DNA from: JALHMQ01 sp964616395
Lineage (GTDB): Bacteria; Pseudomonadota; Gammaproteobacteria; Burkholderiales; Burkholderiaceae_F
Reading direction: 5' to 3'
NCBI GenBank assembly: GCA_964616395.1
Contig: CAZTUT010000169.1
Span: 1-6,087, forward strand
Length of the DNA stretch: 6,087 nucleotides
A program made the position numbers and the translations under genes. Positions 1 to 5,273 of this stretch are shown here, piece after piece; position 1 is the first letter of the stretch; each line of letters opens with the position of its first letter. Below the pieces are notes generated by a model. The model searched no databases and was not told where the DNA came from. It worked only from the letters and a program-made list of their open reading frames with translations.

Positions 1-1224
1 CCAGCCCCAGCCGGCCAGCGCCGCCTTCTCGTACCACGGCCGCAGGCCGCGCTCGAACTGACGTTCGCGCAGCTTGCGCAGCAGGTCCGGCAGCGGAATC
101 TTGACCGGACAGACCACCTGGCATTGGCCGCACAGCGTGGCCGCATGCGGCAGGTCAATTGCCTTCTCGAGCCCCACGTAGCTCGGCGTCAGCACCGAGC
201 CCATTGGCCCCGGATACACCCAGCCATACGCATGGCCGCCGATCTTTTGGTAGACCGGACAGTGATTCATGCAGGCGCCGCAACGGATGCAGCGAAGCAT
301 GTCCTGGAAGTCGCCACCGAGCAGCCCGGTGCGGCCCGCATCGACCAGCACGAAGTACATGTGCTCGGGGCCGTCGAGGTCGCCTTCGCGCCGCGGGCCG
401 CTTAGCAGTGAGAAATAGTTGGAGATGCTCTGGCCCGTGGCCGAACGCGGCAGCAGCCGCATCACGGTCGCAAGATCTTCGAGCGTGGGCAGCACCTTTT
501 CCACGCCCGTCAGCACGACGTGCACCTTGGGCGGCATGATCGTGCACATGCCCTCGTTGCCCTCGTTGGTGACGATTGCCACGCTGCCCGTCTCGGCGAC
601 CAGGAAGTTGCCGCCGCTGATGCCCATGTCGGCCGACAGGAAGTGCGAGCGCAGCACCTGGCGCGCCTCGGCTGTCAGGTCGGTGATCTCGGTCTTGCGC
701 GGCGTGCCGTGCACGCGCGTGAACAGATCCGAGATCTCGTCCTTATCCTTGTGGATCACAGGCGCGATGATGTGCGACGGCGCCTCGTTGTCATTGATCT
801 GCAGGATGTACTCGCCGAGGTCCGTCTCCACCGGCGTGATGCCGGCGGCCGACAGCGCGGCATTGAGTCCGACCTCTTCCGACACCATCGACTTCGACTT
901 GGTTGCCTTGCGCACGCCATGACGGCGGCCGATCTCGACGATCAGGCGCGCCGCCTCTTCGTGGGTCTGCGCATACAGCACGGTGGCGCCACGCGCGGTC
1001 GCATTGCGCTCGAAAGTGTCGAGCCAGACGTCGAGTTGCGCCAGCGCGCGGTTGCGGCGCTGCTTGGCCGCCTCGCGCGTGCCCTCGAAGTCGTCGAGCT
1101 CGGCGATCGCGGTGGTACGCGCGTTGACGAACTTGTCGGACAGCTTCTTCAGGTTCTTCTGCAGCCGGGCATCGGCCAGCTTCATCGCCGCGCGGGACTT
1201 GAAGTGCATCGACTGGACGTGCAT
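1..1224 (-). CDS. lutB: LutB/LldF/YkgF-type lactate utilization iron-sulfur protein, C-terminus cut by window edge
   Basis: Iron-sulfur subunit of the LutABC (LldEFG, YkgEFG) complex, which oxidises lactate to pyruvate in the cytoplasm and passes electrons to the respiratory chain (known for the family). I translated the frame from 1224 to base 1: 408 open codons, no stop. Relatives are about 470-480 residues, so roughly 65-70 are missing. The N-terminal two thirds is an LUD (DUF162) domain, with the conserved VAETGSVAIVTNEGNEG stretch from about residue 209. A ferredoxin-like module follows: CIRCGACMNHCP gives C312, C315, C318, C322, and CGQCQVVCP gives C365, C368, C372. The start at 1224 follows an AGGAG site (1232-1236, 7-base spacing). 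Its ATG shares one base with the lutA stop (TGATG), so translation is probably coupled. A second Met at codon 6 (1209) is possible but less well placed. Substrate (L-lactate, D-lactate or another 2-hydroxyacid) cannot be told from sequence alone. Confidence 0.93.
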   Translation of the reverse strand, partial: MHVQSMHFKSRAAMKLADARLQKNLKKLSDKFVNARTTAIAELDDFEGTREAAKQRRNRALAQLDVWLDTFERNATARGATVLYAQTHEEAARLIVEIGRRHGVRKATKSKSMVSEEVGLNAALSAAGITPVETDLGEYILQINDNEAPSHIIAPVIHKDKDEISDLFTRVHGTPRKTEITDLTAEARQVLRSHFLSADMGISGGNFLVAETGSVAIVTNEGNEGMCTIMPPKVHVVLTGVEKVLPTLEDLATVMRLLPRSATGQSISNYFSLLSGPRREGDLDGPEHMYFVLVDAGRTGLLGGDFQDMLRCIRCGACMNHCPVYQKIGGHAYGWVYPGPMGSVLTPSYVGLEKAIDLPHAATLCGQCQVVCPVKIPLPDLLRKLRERQFERGLRPWYEKAALAGWGW

Positions 1225-1949
1225 CACGCATCTCCTGCAAGAACCTGGGCCACGTGCAACACGCGGGTCTTGTCATCACCCTCGCGGCGCAGTTTGCCCT
1301 CGATATTCAGGATGCACCCCAGGTCGCCCAGCACCACGGACGAGGCGCCACAGGCACGGATGTGCTGGCACTTCTCGGCCACGATCGCGCCCGAGATATC
1401 GCCGTACTTGACCGAGAAGGTGCCGCCGAAGCCGCAGCACTGCTGCGCCTTGTCCATTTCCTTCAGCCTGACGCCGTCGACCATGCCGAGCAGCTTTCGC
1501 GGCTGGTCCTTGATGCCCAGGTAGCGGTGGCCGCTGCACGAGTCGTGATAGGTGACTTCGCCATCGAAGCGCGCCGGCAACTGCTCAACTTTGCAGACGT
1601 TGACGAGGAAGTCGGTCAGCTCGTGTGTGCGCGATGCCAGCGCATCGAAGCGGGCACGCAGGTCCGGGTCGTCACGGAACATGTCGACGTAGTCGCCCTT
1701 GATCGTGGCCGCGCAAGAACCGGACGGCAGCACCACGTGATCGAAGCGCTCGAAGGTCTCCAGCAGCTTGAGCGCAAGCGCGCGCGCGGTGGCGGCATCG
1801 CCGGAGTTGTAGCCGGGCTGGCCGCAGCAGGTCTGCGCCTGCGGAACCTCGACCGTGCAACCGGCCTGCTCGAGCAGCTTGATCGCGGAAAACCCGATTT
1901 CCGGACGGACCAGATCGACGAGGCAGGTGACGAACAGCGCGACTCTCAT
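1224..1949 (-). CDS. lutA: LutA/LldE/YkgE-type lactate utilization protein, (Fe-S)-binding
   Basis: Subunit of the cytoplasmic LutABC lactate-oxidising complex. The 241-residue product matches the usual family length (about 240). It has two CCG (cysteine-rich, heterodisulfide-reductase/GlpC-like) domains. The first has C9, C41-C42 (TCCGQPGYNSG) and C79. The second has C138, C171-C172 (QCCGFGGTFS) and C212. This C-x31-CC-x36-C spacing is the family signature. I chose the ATG at 1949, giving MRVALFVTCLVD, because family members begin this way and GGAGG lies at 1961-1965 (11-base spacing). In-frame ATGs at 1979 and 1991 have no visible ribosome binding site and would add a tail untypical of the family. 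It is the first gene of the lut operon, overlaps lutB by one base, and diverges from the iclR-family gene. Confidence 0.95.
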   Translation of the reverse strand: MRVALFVTCLVDLVRPEIGFSAIKLLEQAGCTVEVPQAQTCCGQPGYNSGDAATARALALKLLETFERFDHVVLPSGSCAATIKGDYVDMFRDDPDLRARFDALASRTHELTDFLVNVCKVEQLPARFDGEVTYHDSCSGHRYLGIKDQPRKLLGMVDGVRLKEMDKAQQCCGFGGTFSVKYGDISGAIVAEKCQHIRACGASSVVLGDLGCILNIEGKLRREGDDKTRVLHVAQVLAGDA

Positions 1950-2021
1950 GTCTTGATCAACCTCCAACGCCGAATTCATGTTGCGTTGCAAATATCAAAT
2001 TGCGGCAAATCGCGGGGCCAC

Positions 2022-2035
2022 GGAGAAATTTCTCC
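2022..2035. promoter_or_regulatory. Perfect 14-bp palindrome, candidate operator for the IclR-family regulator
   Basis: GGAGAAATTTCTCC is identical to its reverse complement. Its centre lies about 80 bases from the lutA ATG and about 84 from the iclR-family ATG. IclR-type dimers bind short palindromes with AT-rich centres (E. coli IclR: TGGAAATNATTTCCA), and this site has that form. It sits just upstream of the proposed -35 of the regulator gene, consistent with joint control of both directions. That the neighbouring regulator binds here is an inference. Confidence 0.5.
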
Positions 2036-2050
2036 CCTCAACAACCGATC

Positions 2051-2078
2051 TGGACGCAGATTAATCCCGTGATATAAA
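2051..2078 (+). promoter_or_regulatory. Possible sigma70-type promoter of the iclR-family gene
   Basis: TGGACG (2051-2056, 4 of 6 to TTGACA) and TATAAA (2073-2078, 5 of 6 to TATAAT) are 16 bases apart. Transcription would start near 2085 and leave a leader of about 27 bases before the ATG at 2112. The -10 is good and the -35 is mediocre. Confidence 0.45.
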
Positions 2079-2111
2079 ATCCGCTCAAGAAAAATATTGC
2101 ATCGCACCATC

Positions 2112-2924
2112 ATGGCTTCCCGCAACAGCCCCGACGCCGCAGCGCCACGCGAAAAAACCGCGATCCAGGTGATCGAGCGGATGATGAGCCTGCTCGATGC
2201 GCTGGCTGCGCACACCGATCCGGTCAGTTTGAAGGAATTGTCGCTGGCCACCCAACTGCACCCATCCACTGCGCATCGGATCTTAAATGACATGGTGGTC
2301 GGCCGCTTCGTCGATCGTGGCGATCAGGCGGGCACGTACCGGCTTGGCATGCGGCTGCTGGAACTGGGCAATCTGGTGAAGGCGCGTCTATCGGTACGCG
2401 AGGCAGCGCTCGAACCCATGCGGGAACTGCATCGCAAGACCGGCCAGACAGTCAACCTGTCGGTGCGTCAGGGTGACGAAATCGTCTATGTGGAGCGCGC
2501 CTACAGCGAGCGCTCCGGCATGCAGGTGGTCCGCGCCATCGGTGGCCGGGCGGCCTTGCACCTGACTTCCAGCGGTAAGTTGTTTCTGGCGCAGGACGAT
2601 CCGCGGCTGGTGCGCGCCTATGCGACCCGCTCGGGGCTGGCCGGCCACACGCGCAACAGCATCACCGACCTGCCTCGGCTCGAACGCGAACTGTCGATGG
2701 TGCGGGCGCGTGGGTTTGCGCGCGACAACGAGGAACTGGAACTGGGCGTACGTTGCATCGCCGCGGGTGTTCGCGATGACTCGGGTCGACTGGTCGCGGG
2801 ACTGTCGGTCTCGGCACCTGCCGAGAGAATGCAGGATGACTGGATCGAGGACCTGCTCAGCACGGCGGGCTCAATCTCCGCACGTCTTGGCCATGGCAGC
2901 GCCGAACCGGGCCGCACGGCGTGA
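2112..2924 (+). CDS. IclR-family transcriptional regulator, putative regulator of the lut operon
   Basis: One-component DNA-binding regulator of 270 residues, the usual size for IclR proteins (about 250-280). The N-terminal winged helix-turn-helix spans about residues 16-78, with the recognition helix around HPSTAHRILNDM (50-61) and the wing ending in GTYRLG (74-79). The C-terminal effector-binding domain (about 95-262) carries the family hallmark ARDNEELELGVRCIAAGV (203-220). I start it at ATG 2112; an in-frame TTG at 2097 would add five residues. Neither has a convincing Shine-Dalgarno, so the exact start is uncertain. Divergence from lutA suggests it controls lactate use and itself, probably responding to lactate or a related 2-hydroxyacid; this is inference. 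IclR proteins can repress or activate, and the sequence does not say which. It converges on pbpG, 22 bases from stop to stop, with no hairpin-plus-T-tract between them. Confidence 0.94.
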   Translation: MASRNSPDAAAPREKTAIQVIERMMSLLDALAAHTDPVSLKELSLATQLHPSTAHRILNDMVVGRFVDRGDQAGTYRLGMRLLELGNLVKARLSVREAALEPMRELHRKTGQTVNLSVRQGDEIVYVERAYSERSGMQVVRAIGGRAALHLTSSGKLFLAQDDPRLVRAYATRSGLAGHTRNSITDLPRLERELSMVRARGFARDNEELELGVRCIAAGVRDDSGRLVAGLSVSAPAERMQDDWIEDLLSTAGSISARLGHGSAEPGRTA

Positions 2925-2946
2925 GATTCCGCGTCAGCAGCAGCGG

Positions 2947-3966
2947 CTAGAAGTCGGACTCCGCCGTGTTGATCTTGCCCGTTGACGCCGCAGGCTTTTG
3001 CGCCGATCGCGTCACCAGCCACTGCTTGATTCGCTGAGCGTCACCGATCCGGGAGTACTTGCCCACGGAGTCGAGCAGAACCATCACGACGCGCTGTCCC
3101 TCGACCACAGCAGACATCACCAGGCACCGCCCGGCAGCCGAGATGAAACCAGTCTTCTGCAGTTCGATGTTCCAGTCGGCACTGTGCGTCAACCCGTTGG
3201 TGGTCCCGTACTGCACCAGCCGGCGGCCGATCTGAACGGAGGCGCCGGTGCTGACCGAGTAGTCGCGAATCACGTCGTGCTCATAGGCCGCCTTGACCAG
3301 CCGCACCAGATCGGCCGGGCTGGAGCGGTTGTCGGCATTCAGGCCCGTGGGATCGGCAAAGCGCGAGTCGTGCATACCAAGCATCTGCGCCTTGGCGTTC
3401 ATCGCGGCGACGAATGCGGTCAGACCGCCCGGATAGGTGCGCCCGAGCATCTGCGCCGCATGGTTCTCCGAGGACATCAGCGCAAGATGCAGCGCCTCGC
3501 CACGCGTCAGGCGCACACCTGGCGTGAGCCAGGAGCGGACGCGGTCGATGGTCCGGTCCGACTTGTCGACCACCAGAACCTCGTCAAGCGGCAGACCGGC
3601 ATCAACGGTCACCAGCGCGGTCATCAGCTTGGTGATCGAGGCGATGGGAAGAACTGCGTCCGGGTTCTTCTGGAACAGAACTTCTTCAGTGTCTTGATCA
3701 ACGACGAGCGCGACCGACGAGCGCAGATCGAGCGGATCATCGACCTTGTGCAGGCCTGCCAGTTGCCCCTCGCTTGGCCGCGCTGGCACAGACGCCCGAC
3801 GAACATTACGTTTCGGGGCAGCCTTCGACGCGCTTGCTTTCTTCGCTGCGGGCTTGGACGCCGCCTGCGATGCGGCCTTGGGCTTGGTCGAGGCGGTTTG
3901 AGCGGTCGCGGCAGAGGACACGCCGAGGACCACCAGGGCAACCGTCGCGATCAAGCTCTTGACCAT
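2947..3966 (-). CDS. pbpG: D-alanyl-D-alanine endopeptidase, PBP7 type (peptidase S11)
   Basis: Secreted low-molecular-mass penicillin-binding protein, 339 residues. Family members cut D-Ala-meso-diaminopimelate cross-links in periplasmic peptidoglycan. All three active-site motifs are intact: SITK (nucleophile S110, K113), SEN (S166-N168) and KTG (271-273). A signal peptide is clear: VKS, hydrophobic core to about residue 17, and cleavage near ATA-Q (22/23). Residues 24-60 form an Ala/Lys/Arg-rich, probably disordered linker before the catalytic domain. Only about 65 residues follow KTG, so the extra C-terminal domain and membrane-anchoring helix of PBP5/DacA-type carboxypeptidases are absent. 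This favours the PBP7 assignment. The ATG at 3966 has AAGGAG at 3972-3977 (5-base spacing). It has its own likely promoter at 4059-4087 and is functionally unrelated to its neighbours. Confidence 0.93.
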   Translation of the reverse strand: MVKSLIATVALVVLGVSSAATAQTASTKPKAASQAASKPAAKKASASKAAPKRNVRRASVPARPSEGQLAGLHKVDDPLDLRSSVALVVDQDTEEVLFQKNPDAVLPIASITKLMTALVTVDAGLPLDEVLVVDKSDRTIDRVRSWLTPGVRLTRGEALHLALMSSENHAAQMLGRTYPGGLTAFVAAMNAKAQMLGMHDSRFADPTGLNADNRSSPADLVRLVKAAYEHDVIRDYSVSTGASVQIGRRLVQYGTTNGLTHSADWNIELQKTGFISAAGRCLVMSAVVEGQRVVMVLLDSVGKYSRIGDAQRIKQWLVTRSAQKPAASTGKINTAESDF

Positions 3967-3980
3967 CCCGACTCCTTGCG

Positions 3981-4000
3981 TGCCGCTATCGGGGGCGGCA
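3981..4000 (-). promoter_or_regulatory. Potential stem-loop in the pbpG leader, next to the ribosome binding site
   Basis: TGCCGC (3981-3986) and GCGGCA (3995-4000) form a perfect 6-bp GC-rich stem with an 8-base loop. In the pbpG mRNA it ends three bases before the AAGGAG site (3972-3977), close enough to affect ribosome access. There is no T-tract after it, so it is not a normal terminator. Function is not known. Confidence 0.4.
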
Positions 4001-4015
4001 GACTGAACCTCTCGA

Positions 4016-4048
4016 CCAGGACCGGGAACCGGAGGCTACCCATCCTGG
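4016..4048 (-). repeat. Inverted repeat in the pbpG leader
   Basis: CCAGGA (4016-4021) pairs with TCCTGG (4043-4048) across a 21-base loop. The loop itself contains CCGG-GAA-CCGG (4022-4032), a smaller hairpin. It lies at the 5' end of the predicted pbpG transcript, just downstream of the -10. It could be an RNA structure or a protein-binding site; short GC-rich repeats of this size also arise by chance. Confidence 0.3.
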
Positions 4049-4058
4049 CCGAGGGGCG

Positions 4059-4087
4059 ATTATGTCTCAGGAATGCGCCGCTGTGCA
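4059..4087 (-). promoter_or_regulatory. Probable sigma70-type promoter of pbpG
   Basis: Read on the minus strand: TGCACA (4082-4087, 4 of 6 to TTGACA), a 17-base spacer, and CATAAT (4059-4064, 5 of 6 to TATAAT). The predicted start near 4052 gives a leader of about 85 bases. It begins 18 bases after the stop of the binding-protein gene, which argues that pbpG is not simply part of that transcript. Confidence 0.55.
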
Positions 4088-4104
4088 CCCCCGAAAGCCA
4101 TCGA

Positions 4105-5100
4105 TCAGTCGGCGTAGGCACCGGCTTTCTTGATGATCGGCGCCCAGCGCTCGATCTCGGCCTTCAGATGCGCCGCGTGGGCGGCCGGGTTCACCTTGTC
4201 GGCGCCGTAGACGGTGGCACCGAGGTCAGCCATGCGCTTGGTGAAATCCGGGTCCTTGACCGCCGCCTGCATGGCAGCGACAAGCTTGTCCACGGCGGCC
4301 TTCGGCGTGCCCTTCGGCGCGTACACGCCGTGCCAGACACCGACCTCGAAGCCCTTGAGCCCACCCTCTTGCAGCGTCGGCACGTTCGGCAGCGTCGCAA
4401 CGCGCTTCGGGCTGGTCACGCCGTAGACCTTGACACCCTTGGTCGGGTCGGCGGCATTGGCCTGGATCTGACCCGTCGTATTCGTGGTCTGGTCGCAGCT
4501 GAAATCAACCTGCTTGGCCAGCAGCGCATTGAGCACGTCTGCGGTGCCCTTGTAGGGGACCGTCGTGAAGTCGGTCTCGATCGCGCTCATGAAGAGCATG
4601 CCGCACAGATGCGACGCCGCGCCCACGCCCGCGTTGGCATAGTTGAGCTTGGCCTTGTTCTCCTTCGCGTACTTCACGAACTCCGCGAAATTGTTCGCCG
4701 GGAAGTCGGAACGCGCGATCAGCGTCATGGGAACGTCGACCACCAGACCGATCGACTCGAAGTCGGTCAGCGGGTTGTAGGCCAGCTTGCGATACAGCGT
4801 CGGCGCGGTGGACATACCGATGTGGTGTAGCAGCAGCGAGTAGCCGTCATTGGCCGCGTTCTTCACACGCGCTGCGCCGACCGTGCCGCCGGCACCGCCC
4901 ACGTTTTCAACCACGACCTGCTGGCCGAGGTGCTTGCTCATCGCCTGCGCAAGCGACCGCGCCACCGTGTCGGTCGGGCCGCCGGCAGTGAACGGCACCA
5001 CCATCGAGATCGGCTTGGTCGGATAGGCCTGGGCAAAGGCAGCCGACATCACGCCCATGGACAGGCCAACAGCGGCGAGGAAACGAATTGCGGACTTCAT
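4105..5100 (-). CDS. Bug/TctC-family periplasmic solute-binding protein
   Basis: Extracytoplasmic receptor of 331 residues, the usual size for the Bug (TctC, tripartite tricarboxylate transporter substrate-binding) family, which binds organic acids or amino acids in the periplasm. A signal peptide covers about residues 1-23, with cleavage near AFA-Q. The mature protein opens with the family signature YPTKPISMVVPFTAGG (26-41) followed by PTDTVAR. Other typical segments are GGAGGTVGA (68-76), the VPYKGTADVLNALLAKQVDF stretch (181-200) and PNVPTLQEGG (238-247). I set the start at ATG 5100, with AGGAG at 5111-5115 (10-base spacing) and the signal peptide directly after it. The frame stays open to a TTG at 5277, but that extension would bury the signal peptide. 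No TctA/TctB membrane subunits are in the window; such orphan receptors are common in Burkholderiales. The upstream tartrate/malate dehydrogenase hints at a C4 hydroxy-dicarboxylate ligand, which is inference. Confidence 0.93.
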   Translation of the reverse strand: MKSAIRFLAAVGLSMGVMSAAFAQAYPTKPISMVVPFTAGGPTDTVARSLAQAMSKHLGQQVVVENVGGAGGTVGAARVKNAANDGYSLLLHHIGMSTAPTLYRKLAYNPLTDFESIGLVVDVPMTLIARSDFPANNFAEFVKYAKENKAKLNYANAGVGAASHLCGMLFMSAIETDFTTVPYKGTADVLNALLAKQVDFSCDQTTNTTGQIQANAADPTKGVKVYGVTSPKRVATLPNVPTLQEGGLKGFEVGVWHGVYAPKGTPKAAVDKLVAAMQAAVKDPDFTKRMADLGATVYGADKVNPAAHAAHLKAEIERWAPIIKKAGAYAD

Positions 5101-5198
5101 GGCTGACGGTCTCCTGAGTTTGAGTTCAGTTGTCATTGAACACGATGGCAGCACGCACCGGAGGCTTGCTCTCGGCCCAGGCCGCCCTGTTTGCATGG

Positions 5199-5226
5199 AT
5201 CTTAACGCGCTGACACGACGCGGCAA
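5199..5226 (-). promoter_or_regulatory. Possible promoter of the Bug-family gene
   Basis: On the minus strand, TTGCCG (5221-5226) and TAAGAT (5199-5204), each 4 of 6 to consensus, are 16 bases apart, about 100 bases before the ATG at 5100. The 173-base spacer after the dehydrogenase leaves room for a separate promoter, but the match is weak. Confidence 0.3.
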
Positions 5227-5240
5227 TACGCCGATGTACT

Positions 5241-5257
5241 CGGGTTTACGCAACCCG
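5241..5257 (-). other. Stem-loop after the dehydrogenase stop codon
   Basis: CGGGTT (5241-5246) and AACCCG (5252-5257) form a perfect 6-bp stem with a 5-base loop, starting 16 bases downstream of the dehydrogenase stop. No run of T follows in the direction of transcription, so it is not a standard intrinsic terminator. It could slow polymerase or protect an mRNA 3' end. Confidence 0.35.
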
Positions 5258-5273
5258 GCGACGAACGCCTGCG

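Larger units (their letters stand above)
1950..2111. promoter_or_regulatory. Divergent intergenic control region, lutA / iclR-family gene
   Basis: This 162-base spacer is noticeably more AT-rich than the flanking genes and separates two divergent start codons, so it must hold both promoters. It contains a 14-bp perfect palindrome (2022-2035), a smaller near-palindrome TTGCgGCAA (2000-2008), and a plausible plus-strand promoter (2051-2078). On the minus strand I found no pair of -35 and -10 boxes for lutA good enough to call. Confidence 0.75.

Noticed and set aside
520..1524. 334-codon open frame on the plus strand, antisense to lutB and lutA
   Set aside because: The opposite strand encodes intact Fe-S proteins with all motifs. 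The antisense product is low-complexity and Arg/His/Leu-rich, a shadow of GC-rich codon use.
1254..2072. 272-codon plus-strand frame running through lutA into the divergent spacer
   Set aside because: Antisense to lutA with no family features; it stays open only because of the biased third-position composition of lutA.
2925..2946. A bidirectional terminator between iclR and pbpG
   Set aside because: The 22-base convergent spacer has no hairpin and no T-tract on either strand.
2998..4830. 610-codon open frame on the plus strand, antisense to pbpG and the Bug-family gene
   Set aside because: It spans two well-supported minus-strand genes and the spacer between them, and its product is His/Arg/Gly-rich with no recognisable domain. 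Long antisense frames are expected in GC-rich coding DNA.
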